From assembly GCA_013397795.1 (NCBI GenBank), contig VZTJ01003534.1, positions 372,523 to 436,522 of the forward strand: 64,000 nucleotides of DNA, in the 5' to 3' direction. Under the pieces are notes generated by a model. That model had not been told where the DNA came from and ran no database searches. It worked only from the letters and a program-made list of their open reading frames with translations. The stretch comes from Orthonyx spaldingii (taxonomy: Eukaryota > Chordata > Aves > Passeriformes > Orthonychidae). A program made the position numbers and the translations under genes. Shown in pieces: positions 19,656 through 31,200 of the stretch (position 1 is the first letter of the stretch; every line of letters starts with the position of its first letter).

Positions 19656-22600
19656 CCTGGAGGAGGCATCTGCCTCACAATGTCCGGGCCGAGCTCTGCA
19701 CTCACCCTGTTCCTTGCATTGTCTCCCTACTCCAAACATCACAATACAAACACCATTTGTAAGGGTTTGATTTGCCACTGCTGGTGCTGGATCCTGTTTC
19801 TGCCTCTGCAGCAGCAGCTTCCCTTTGTTGTTATCCAGCTCCCAACCAACATCCACGCTCCAGCTTTCCTGCAGCTCCTCCCTGGGAGGCCAAGGTTTAT
19901 TTATAACACACAAATATTTTCCCCAAGAAAATGCTGCATTAAATGAAGGCACCATTTTCAGTCTGCATGCTAAACATAGAGAAGATTCAGGTTAAAACTC
20001 TTTCTGTATCCCATTTCTGCAAACTTTCAACCAGATTACCCAGAGATGCAGCAATTCCTGGACAAACTTCTCTCTGATGTTAAGATTGAGCCAAACCTGT
20101 TGCCTCAAACCTTTTCACTGACTCCAAGCACAGCACATCATCTACAACCTTTTCCATGTATTTGTTGGTTTAGCTCCTTTCTTCAACCTCAGTTTGACCA
20201 AAGCCTCCCAAATTCATGGTATAAGGACAATATAATTTGCAGGATACTTTGAGGGAATAAGAAGCTGGAGAAGAACAAGAAAGAATTTGTGATTCAGTAG
20301 TTCTATGTAAAATAATACCTTGGTAAGGGCCCCAGGAGCTCCCCGTGCTTCCCATGTTCAGCATCAGGGAAAAACACAGGATTTTAGCCTCACACAGAGC
20401 TGGCAAACCACACTGAGAATGTTCACAGCAGTTTGGAGACTGTATTTCCAAAATTCACGCAACAGCCGTCACACAGCACAGCTCTCGCGGCCACTTCGTT
20501 TGGACTTTGCACCCAATAAAAACCTAACGCTGAAAAAAATGTCAGCAGCACTGAGATAAAAAATATCAGAGTACAGGGAGTCCTGCACTGCCAGCTCACA
20601 CAAACACTGACAAAGGCTGTGAAGCATCTGCTGCTGTTTATTTTTTTTTGCAGAGGAGGGAAGTGCATGAACTCTGACCACCCAAAGCAGCTTGAGCCCC
20701 ACCTGGGGACATCTGTGTGCTCTCAACACGAGTTTTAAACACACTGCTAAAAGTTAGGTGAGGTTCAGTCATCAGGTCTGTCTGAAGTGACCCTAAATAT
20801 AAATAAAAGATGTATTTTGCCATGAGTTTTCCTCATTGGTTCTCTATGCTCACAAGTCCCAGGGAAATTTAATTTCTATCAAATCTAGAAGCATCCTTAA
20901 TCTGTTTTCTCCTTTGTGACTCATTTTGCTGAGGGGACCTTATCAAACATAGCTTTTCATTTTCACAAACAGGAAATCTTTTACACACGATCGAGGAAGC
21001 CGGAGGCTTGTCCCAAACAAAAGGCACAATCTCCCAAGCTCCTGACAGGTTTTTATTTTCCTGAAACGATAAATCAGCAAGCATGGATGACTGCATTTTA
21101 CTCACTTCTTGCTTCAATTTACTGGACCTGAGGGAAAAAGGGTAACAAAAGGTGTAATTAATGTAATTAATATCTACGTGGATGCTGCGGGCCCTGGGCC
21201 AGCGGCCGTGCCTGGAGCCCGGCACGTTCTCAGGACATGATCACAGACACCAGAGAAATCTGGGATATTTGGTGTTTGGATATAGGGAGAAGCCCAAGGG
21301 AGGCCAGGGGATGCACTCTGGCTGGAACAGCAGCTCCAGAAGGGATCCAGCACTGGGATCAGGATGGGAAGGATGGAGCTGGGAGTTCAGCCTGAGGGAA
21401 GGGGCAGTGGTCACTCCTCGGGGCAGCAGGGCCCTGCAGGGTTGGTGCACGTCCCTCCCCTCTCTCTGGGGAGATCAGAGGGTTTGGCACAAGAGGAGCT
21501 GTCCCTGCCCCTCCCCTCCCTCCCAGGAGAAGCAGCAGAAGGCCCGGGTGTGACGGGTTTGAGGAGCTGCAGCCCAGGTGTGCAGGACGTGACCGACCAA
21601 GCCCAGGGCAGGTGCTCCCAGCACCTCACACACGCAGAGGTACCGGGGGAAAGCCCAGCACAGCTCATTTCCCACTGCTCCCACCTCACAGAACGCCTCT
21701 GCTCCTTTCTGAGCCCTCCTCTGAGCCCTCTGCACCGTTCTGCTCTGGGAAGGCAAAGGGATTCAGCAGCAGCAAATGGCTGCAGGTTGGGGCAGGGATG
21801 TGATCCCTTCATCTCTTTACTGTCCCCTGCTGCACTCCTGAATCAATAAAAGCTTTGCCACTGACAACAGCACATAGGAGTGTCCTTGGTAATTAGAGTT
21901 TTTAATCTTTTTAAATTGCACTTTCAATACCTCAAAACCTTAACAGAGGAAAATTCATGCTAGGAATTACTATAGCCCACATTCTTTATACTGAAATTAA
22001 ATTTTCAACATTGAAAATGCCCAAGTGACTCCAACGCCAGCGTGGGGTGACCACACTGGGCAGGAATGAGCAATGCTCTGAGAATGGATCACCAGGCAGG
22101 GGAGGGAACTGTGATGGGAAAGTGCCACCACTCAGTGCTGCACCAACACTCCCCTCCCAGCCAGGGATGGCTTCACTTCCAGAGACTCTGCCATCATCCC
22201 TGGGGATGCTGGTGTTTGCTAATCCTTGGACAAACACCCATTCAGCCTCTTCAAGGGCCATAAACAGGAACAATGGTTCATTTCCAGCTCAACATCACCA
22301 CGGTGCTTTTGGAAACACGCAAGAACCAAGGTGATGTGTGCCCCTGACATCAGCCCTGTACAGACTTTGGTCTGGTTGCCAACTCAACCAGTTCCACTTC
22401 CTCTGTGGAAAAAGCAGGGCTGTGACTGCAGCAGGGCTCTCCCATCCCTGTCTGCTCAGGGGAAGTGTCCCAGCACCATCTGCAACCACCAGCTTTGTGA
22501 GCAAGCAGCCCTGGCTGCAGCAGGGACACCTCAGCACCGGCACTGGACATCAGGTACCTGCAGGTCCTTGGCCAAAAACACCAGAGCAAAACCTTCCTGT

Positions 22601-22949
22601 ACCTGAGGGATCACTTCCCTGCTGAGATGGATTGTTTTCAAGTAATGAGTGTTATTAGCATCAACAAAATACCCAACTTACCTTGGGTAAACAATGAAGA
22701 AGCTGCAAAGAATTGCTGGATGCACGCCCACGCCGCAGCTTGTGGATTGACAAAGGCATTGAAGCTTCATGGAAGCAGCACAGACACTTCAAAGCAGGAA
22801 AACAGTTATTAAAAATTATCTGACAAGAAGTGACACTTCATCTGCATCCACAGTATTTAATTTGTTTGAATAATATAGTTACAGATAAACAGGTTCACTC
22901 CATATACAATTACCAATACCTTTGTTTTAATACAGCTCATATTCCAGTA

Positions 22950-25031
22950 CATCAACACTATTTTATTTACAAGGCATTTATGTACATTAACATCTTTCTA
23001 AAGTCAGTGCATTGTCAATAAGTTTTATACAATAATTTACAAAGTGAATGTAGTTAATAGTTAACTTAATAAATTTACTACTAATTCTTGAATTAATTTA
23101 ATTTAAAAAATTAATTACAACCAATGTAACAAACACAGAAGATCAAATAACATTAGTAGATTGTGCTACCTGCTTAAATAAAACATTTTAAAGTAAATCA
23201 GTTGAAAATCTTTCACTTTTCATGGAGTTTGCGGAGGGAGGAGGAGACAAGTGGGTGTTGAAAAAGCTTCTAACCTAGAAATTCACAAGTCATGTTTGCT
23301 CTTCTTTAGGCTCAATGTTCAGACCACTTTAAAGATAAAAGACCATAGAGGATAAGGAGCAACACCTGACAGGTAAGACAAGACTGATTTTTGGAACAGA
23401 TCTGCTGTCCCCAGAGAGGCACAACCTCCAAAGGCAGGGAGGGCTCTGCCTGGGCAAAGACAGCCAGACCAGCTGATATCATTTCTTAAATGGATAAACC
23501 CCAGATCCTCCTGGAAATGATAAACTCACTGAAGGTTTGGCATTCTTGGCAAACACCCCAGAATGAATCCAAACATTAATTGCAGAGAACCATGTAAGTA
23601 ACAGTTGTGTTAGTGAAGGTACAAAAATCTAGAGAACTGGGGAGATGATGTAGGACAAAATTCATAAGCTGCTTAAACTCAGCTGAAGAACAAAAGGCCA
23701 AAAGAGTGAAAATTTTTATCTTCATTCAGATATGCAAACAATTTAACACTGAAAATGTTTAAAGAAATGCCTGCTCAAAAAAACAACCCTCTTTTTTTCC
23801 AGTCTCTGCTAAGACTCCGTCACACTTCCCCTCATGCAAGAAGCCCCTTGAATTACAGAGCATGTTGCAAGGGCATGGAAAGCAAGTCTGGTTTAACTGC
23901 AAGTATTTGCATAACCTGTTGCAACAAAAAAAAAAAGAAAAAGGTAATTTGAAAAGGCAACCAATTTTGAAAACAAGAAACGGAATTAGGAAACCAATAA
24001 ACAAACCTCCATCCATGAATGCTACGACAGCTACCTGACAGCCACAGCTTCTTCCTTTGAAATACACAGTGGATATTCACAGCCATTCACTCCAGAGCCC
24101 TTACAACAACAGCAACAACAAAAAAACCAAACTGTGGGTTTGAATTGAATCATATGCATTTTCAAAAGTGCAAACTTCAAAAGCAACACCAGTCATGAAA
24201 CATAAGCTCAAGCATCTCTCCTTCCAAAAGCTGGGAACGTTTTGTGCAATGTGCACATTTTAAGACACCGTGAGTGTAATCACAACTACTCTCTCCAACC
24301 TGAAGTTTCTTCTCGAGGCAGCTCAAGAAAGTTTGAGACAGCACTCTTCAGGCAGAAAAGCCATTCCTGAAACATGTTGATCTGCACAGCCAACACGTGG
24401 AGGAAACACAAGGATAATAAACCATTCAAGTGTAGAAATTAATCTCAAATGATGATTTGGTTGTGCTCCCAACATACAGAAAGAAAGCAACTGACACACA
24501 TTAGAGGTGGCAAAACTGGAAACTTCTCTTCCCCATGACAATAATTGTTTCCATTTGTGCACTTTTCCTTCTCTTGCCTTCCCTGTTTTGCCAATAAAAT
24601 GCAATAAAACTGCAGGAAAAAGGAGGTAGCAATATCATGTTGTCAAAGACAACACTACAAATTGTTTTTCCCCGTTACCTTAAACCTAACGAGAGCCTCG
24701 GGGGGGTGTTAGAACAGTTGGTAAACTCCACACTACTTCATTTAGCTCTTATTTGGATGTTTAATTTAGCTCTTATTTGGTCCTAGTCGGCTTTTCTCAA
24801 ACCATTGGATTTAAAGGCCAGTGGCAGTCTCAGATGTCCAACATCAGAAACGTTTGGAGCATGTAGTGAGAAAACAGAACAAAACGATACTATTGGATAT
24901 TAACTGCTTCACCAGGGGTTCTTTTTGTGCTTTCAGCTCACAGGGGACCACGACAACCACAAGCTGTTATCTGACTCAGCCCCACCTTCCCCAGGGGCAC
25001 ATGCCAGGGTTTCTCCCGCAGTGCTGGCAGC
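22950..25031 (-). other. USP32 3' untranslated region (extent inferred)
   Basis: On the - strand this follows the USP32 stop at 25032. It is AT-rich and has no CR1 or other recognised repeat. There is a 24-base-period duplication of TTTAGCTCTTATTTGG at 24741-24756 and 24765-24780. The 3' end is placed just past the candidate signal at 22972-22977, giving a UTR of about 2 kb. The extent is an inference. Confidence 0.55.
22972..22977 (-). terminator. Candidate USP32 polyadenylation signal AATAAA
   Basis: TTTATT on the + strand, AATAAA on the - strand, about 2.06 kb after the USP32 stop. It overlaps TGTAAATA (22974-22981), which fits the Pumilio recognition pattern. Usage is not proven. Confidence 0.4.
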
Positions 25032-25205
25032 TCACTGCAGCACACAGTACTTCTTGTAGTCGGACTCGAAGTCCTCGTCCATGCTGCTCGTGTCTGCCAT
25101 CTTCTTGCCATCGATCTTGGGCAGGAACTGGGCATAGTCCACCCCCTGCTGCTCGTAGAACAGAATGTAGGCAGAGTCCGTGTCGATCTCATCCGGGTGC
25201 AGCTC
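25032..25205 (-). CDS. USP32: USP32 exon 34, C-terminus with CaaX box
   Basis: Acceptor GTGCCAG. It encodes ELHPDEIDTDSAYILFYEQQ, then an acidic tail ending DYKKYCVLQ and TGA. The YILFYEQQ strand closes the USP fold. CVLQ is a CaaX motif, expected to be prenylated, which fits the known membrane association of USP32. Confidence 0.97.
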   Translation of the reverse strand, partial: ELHPDEIDTDSAYILFYEQQGVDYAQFLPKIDGKKMADTSSMDEDFESDYKKYCVLQ

Positions 25206-28200
25206 CTGGCACAGGGGAAACACCCGGGAAAACGCCATGGGATCACTGTGGCACTCTCACTGCGCTTCAAACACACACTAGTGCCCCAAAAAGTGTATTT
25301 TTAACTGTTTGTAACACAAGGAACCCCGTTTGCTGTCTCCCCTCTTTGTTAGCTGGCTCCATGAATGACATGGGGAGTCTATTTCATAGTGATGAATGCA
25401 AATACTTAGAAGTGTCAGAGCTGAGTTATTCGCCAATTGAATACAAACTGCTGCCATCATGGAAATATATTCCTGGCTTGCCATTCTTAGTCATTTTCCC
25501 ATCTTTGTACAAAATAAGCATCTTCCCTTAACTGTGGAAGCAGCTGATGAACAGATGTTACCTTGGAAAAAACCTCACGTGCAATTTCAGTTAATAATCT
25601 CAATATTTATCTGATGGTGCTTCGGAGATGTTCATGATTTCAAACAGCAGCTCTCCACAAATGTGTGATTGAGTGGAAGGTGTCCCTGCCCATGGCAGAG
25701 GGGTGGAATGGGAGGAGCTTTAAGGTCCCTTCCAACTTAAACCATTCCATAATTCCAAAATTTCTTTAGCTAGAATTTCTGATTGTAAATTTCATTAGCT
25801 CTGGGTAACCCATGCAAAAATTAATTGAAATAACTAGAATAATTATTTGAAATAATGAGGAAAGAAAGTGCTTTACCTTACAGCTGCTGTCATTGTAGCA
25901 GTACCACTTGTTGTTCGGGTTTTTGGCATAAGTGACGTAATGACCCCCTCCCATAATTCCTGAATGGCACTGAGGAAAACGAAGAAGAAGAGAAATTCTG
26001 CATCAAACATCAAATAAATGATTCCCAAGTTCATTATCTGTGAGTGACAATGGCTCACGACAAGCCAGACAGCTGGAGCTGACTAACTTTACACACACAA
26101 GGAAAACAAATCAGCAGAGACTCCACTCGTACTCAGTTTTACAGCGAATTTACAGGGCGGACTTTTGCTCTCCTTCCCCGCAGATCCCTGTGCTGGCAGG
26201 AACCCAGCCAAGGCATTTGGCTGAAGCAGAGTGCCAGGAGGGCAGCTCTGGCAGGGGAGCAGCCACCTACCGAGATTGCATAAAGGTTGTAGATGGGGTT
26301 CACCCAGACGTCGTCTCTTTGGTCGTCGGCCGTGTCGTCCTCGCTGTGGTTGTCGCCCTGCCCGTTGCTGAGCGAACTCTGCTCCCACAGGTACCCGTTG
26401 GCCAGAGCCCCCTCGCTGTCCTGCCCCGGGTACAGCTCGCTCTGGCTGCCCCCCAGAGCCTGCCCTTTAGTCAGAGCATCCCCCTGCTCCTGCTCAGCAC
26501 CGTTCTCTCTGTTGGCAGCCAGGTTTTCCTTGCTGCTGGACAGTTTGTTTTTCCCCAGCTGCGGCAGCCGCAGGCGCCCTTTGCTTCTCCCCAAAGTCCT
26601 CGGGCTGCTGTTGGGGCTGCTGTTTTTACTCGAAGGGCAGCTGGTTCCACTTTTCCTCCCCAAGGATGGAGATGCTAGGACAGAAAAGACAGAGATTACC
26701 ACGGTAAGTACAAACAGTCTAGATTTCTTTTTAAAAAGTGATTTTTTTTGAAAAACCAAACATCAAACCCCATTCTGTCACTGCAGCTCACGACTAATAT
26801 ATAGAAATAAAAACCTATCTTTGTGCACACACATCCATACACCTAGAAACTGAAATTTAACTCTTCTGCAGGAGCACATCCCTCACTCTAATTCCGGTCC
26901 ACTTACACAAGTACCAATATCTATTGTCACTGAGAAACTTCTTCAATTCTTTAATTTTTTATGCTGAAGTTTCACTAAGAAATATTTCAAAGTCTAGTGC
27001 TTTGGTAAAATACCCCCAAACATTAAAATTGTGTAGATAATAAGACTTTTCCCCCTCCAAACACCAGCATTGAGTAGAATTTCCCCAATCATTCCCTACC
27101 TTTGACATTATTGAGGACAGTAGTGTTGAGGGAGGATGGACTCCTGTTCAGCGTGTCCCCTTCTCCTGCTGTGCCAGTGATCTGCAGGTCTGTTTTCCTG
27201 GTGTCCCCTTGGCCAGTCCGTGCTTCAGGAAGGCTGTCAACCTGGAGGGTGAGCTGCTTCCTCTGGAAATGACTTGGATCCCTTTGTACCAAAAAGGCAC
27301 TTGGGTCAAAATTTTCTCTGGGAAATTTAACGATTTTCTGGGATTTTATCCAGCGGCCATTGACGAACTGAAATCTTTTCAGGTGAATGATCTAAGGGGA
27401 AACATGGTAGAGAAAATTATTAAAGGGGGGCAATGACATCCCAGTGAGTAATTCCACTGTTTAAAGAGAGTTTTTCACAAAACATACACATTTTATTCTA
27501 TGCCAGTAAAAGTAATGCTCTGTGTGACGATCTGGATTTTGGGATCAAGATGGTAAAATATGAAACTAATACTTTCATGTGGAAATGATGGCAAAGGTTG
27601 CTTCAATTCAGTGATCAGCACTGTCTGTTTTGAATAAGCTACCAAATATGAAAAATAAGAAATGCAGGTGTTCCACAACCAGAGGGGAGATCATGTCACC
27701 ATCTGAGCGTGAGCTGTGTCAGAGCAGCTGACACTGAGCACAAACCACCACCACTTCCTGCAAGGCAGCAGCTAAAAACACTCAAAAGCATTTGAGGCTT
27801 GCTTTATTTGCCTGCACAAAGCAAATTCAGCCAGTGCCCCTCCTCTGAGTGTGAACAAAATCAACTTATTCAGAACAAGGTGGTGTCAGACTTGGGAGCA
27901 ACGTGCTTTGAGTTTGCTGCTGAGGAGGAGAATGACACATGATCATACCAGAATGGGGGGAAGTCTCCAAAGATCCAGTTTTTTGGTGGCCAGACAGTGG
28001 GTCTTGCACTTGGAGCAGTAGTACATCTCATCCTCCCCCAGCTCCTCCTCGCTGGTGAAGGCTCTCAGACAACTGTCCAGGTTGATGGGCTCTGCCTGGG
28101 CTCGGCGGCTTTGTTCAACACTTTCATGCTCTTCCACGATCTGGAGGGAGATAAAACTGTCTCTGACTTGGAAATGTACACACACTGCTCAGAGGAGGGC

Positions 28201-31200
28201 TCTCCTCACAGTACCACACAAATAACTTCACTGGGTTGCTCAGAATTAAAGATAAAAACGACACGCGCTACGTTTTAGCGGAGATTTTATATCAGTTATC
28301 AAGAGGCAGATAAAATAATTCACTGCTCTTACACTTGGGCTCTGCTTATAAATGATCCATAAAGCACAACTTTATAGATTCAACTCACAAATTGGACCAG
28401 CTATTCCAGATTAATCCAGCTACAGGTTTACCTTTAGACGTGTTTTGTCGTTACCTAAAAGGTGTTTTGTTGACTCAATGAGGAAATAGGTTTACTCCAT
28501 GCAAAACTGTTTATAGTTACAGAAAATTTATCCAATTAAGATATTTTGTAACGTAAGATTAGACATTTTGACTAGCTTAAAAGCAACTCACAACAGACAG
28601 CAAATGCACTGCTGTGGTTCTTTAAAAGCTTCCCCTCCCCACCATTAGACCACGTAAGAGGTCTAACATCAAGACATCGATTTATCCAGAATATCCTGCC
28701 CCATGATTGCTGCCTCTGGTTTAACAGAAAATGGACAAAAGCAGCATCAAATAAATGAAAAGGGTGGCGTGGGTGGTGTTTCAGAGGTGCTAACAAAGGG
28801 TTTGTGCTGGTGTTTTACCCGTTCCTGCGAGGTCTGGTAGCGCAGGTGCAGCGCGGTGGGGTCCCAGTCCACGGCAATGCAGGCGTTGCCCACACAAGCC
28901 CTGTCCTCTGAGCACTCAATCTTACAGCCACGGCAGAACCTGAATCCAAAGGTTGTGTGGTCACTCAAGTGTCCAATCACTTCTACATTAATTAATTTCT
29001 GCTCCTTGTTTCGTGTCATCTGCACCCTCCAAGCTCCAGGCCTCGCCTTCAGTGTGAGACATTTTTATAGAGCAATGCTCAGGGTCATTTGCATTTTTAC
29101 TGCAGAGCTTTAACTGGGTGAGAAATGGAAGCAGTTGGGTGAACTCCACCATCTGCCTGCAGAAGATCCAGTGGAAGGTGATCCTGCCCATGGAAGGAGG
29201 TTGGAATGGGATGATCTCTAAGGTCTCTTCCATTCCATTATGATCTAATGCTGACCAAACCCATCTATGACCCAAAAAACCCCCACTGCTCTGTCTCCAC
29301 AAGTAATTTTCACAATGATAACTAATTCTAAGAGCTATAAAACACTTTTAAAAAAAATTAATTTATGGTCTGAATACCTTCCAGCAAGGGTCTGGAATTT
29401 TCATTAACAGGTCTTTGTTTATGGAAAATTCCAAGCATCTTTCCAGGGTGAATTTCTTTTTGCCCATTTTAGATCTTACCCTTCAAATGGCACAGGAACT
29501 CACAGGGGTAGATGAATTACATCTAAAAATCTGGGGTTATGTGAAACCCCCCCAAACCATACAAGGCTGCACACAGAATATCGTAAGGGGTTAATGGGTT
29601 CTGGATAATCTCATGTCTGTCTCCTAATTTAAAGTTTCTGTGGCAGCAGAACTTTCAGCTCTGCAAGTCATAAAAGCTGTGCTGCAGTGCAAGTCTGCCT
29701 GGAGAGAGTGCTGGTGGAATTACACTCCAGATTCTTATTGTTTGATATTACCTCTGAAGTCTGAAATGTACCACAGACCCATTACCATAAATTACCTTTC
29801 TGCCGGAGTGATTCCCTGCTGCAAATGGAAAAAAGGACAATTTACCTGTACCATGGACACCAAGCACAAGAATTTCCATCCTTCTGAACTACCCTGAGGG
29901 TGAAGGGGTACTGATACCCCATGCTGTCATCACTGAAAGAGAGGAGAACACAACATCAAACAGCAGCACTCTCACTGCAATTATCCTCCTTCACTGGGCT
30001 TGTTGTGATTATTTAAAAAAAAACCCCTCAAAGTGATAATTTTTGTAACAATAAACCATTAAAAGCTGCCTTTCCATGGCTTAGACTTGTCAGATACAAA
30101 TAATTATCAATCACTGAATAAGAATGAAGCCAATTTTAAAGTGCAGCTACATTTAACTGTATTTAAAAGGGTTTAATTTTAATTATTGTCATTATTATGA
30201 GAAATCAAACTAACACAATTTTAAATCTTGCAACCAAGTCTGAGGCACTGTATTCTAACTCAAATCCAAGGCTGAGGTGCCCAACTCACCAGTCCTGTGC
30301 ATGGTTACTGGCTTCCTGAGGAGGAAGGGGACTGGCCAGCCTGGAAACCTGGATCCACACAGCATCATAGAGGTCCCTCTTCCGTGTGTGAACTGTGCAG
30401 GGAACAATTAAAGGCATTCCAAAGAGACTGGGCCGATTCTTCTGAGATGAAAGAAAATACAACTCTGTCCTCATCTGTGGGGAGGAAAAGGAGGAGGCAG
30501 ATGTAGAAGTGCATTGACTCACAGTACAATAATCACCAGGACTGCTGGCCTTGTGACTTATTCCAGGCCCTGGCAATTAAAATCAATCGTTAATTGTATT
30601 AAAACTACTCTACTGTAAATTCTGATCACTGACTTGAGAAATGTTTGTATTTTATGATGTTCTGGCAAGGTTATCTGACCACGTCAAACATAAATGTGTA
30701 TAATTATCAGGTGGACATTACAAAAAAACAAGGATTTTGTTAATTTCTTTCCGAGTCCCCAAGCCCCACTGACCATCTTCCTGTGGACTGCAATGATGTA
30801 GCCTGTGCAGGGGCTGTCACACAGCGAGGCCACGTGGCCGTTGAGGGTCCAGCCGGGCGGGCTGCGCTCGGTCCCACATGGCACCACGGTGTTTGGCATC
30901 CCATTGGGAATCAGGCTGGGCTTGGGAACGTCCCCGTTCATCAGGATGGTGGCAGCCCCGTTGGCTGATGGCCCAGTTGAGATCTCTGCAGGCAGACAAT
31001 GAAATTGTCAATTATCTACAGCAACCACAACCGATCCCAGGGTTTTATCCTTTCCCTTCCATGCAGACACTGAGCACAACCCTCACTTGTCCTTTCTTTA
31101 ATCCTCACTCAATGAAGTTTTGTCCTGAATTTCCCACCACTCTGCAGTTTGAATAAGCAGGAAAAGCAGAGTTTTCCCTCACCTGTCTGCACAGGGCTGG

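Larger units (their letters stand above)
12141..22950. other. Intergenic region between convergent CA4 and USP32
   Basis: No gene is recognised in this 10.8 kb. It holds a GATA array, a telomere-like tract, two CR1 fragments and several GC-richer patches (about 12950-13080, 16200-16560, 19220-19700, 21180-21850). The open frames there are unsupported, and the longest (about 19011-19946) crosses a CR1 fragment. An AATAAA at 21845-21850 follows the last GC-rich patch and could end an unannotated + strand transcript, but no exon structure is evident. The rest is AT-rich non-coding sequence. Confidence 0.65.

Noticed and set aside
19011..19946. 311-codon open frame on the + strand
   Set aside because: It crosses a CR1 3' fragment (19431-19655), has no recognisable domain and no splice or start context; both strands are open there because of CR1 base composition.
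21182..21850. Open frames of 120-160 codons in a GC-rich patch
   Set aside because: Several overlapping frames on both strands, Pro/Gly/Ser-rich, with no recognised domain; kept only as a possible transcript end, not as a gene.
26139..26759. + strand open frame of about 150-210 codons over USP32 exon 32
   Set aside because: It is the reverse-strand shadow of the GC-rich Ser-rich exon 32, which fits USP32 in frame on the - strand.
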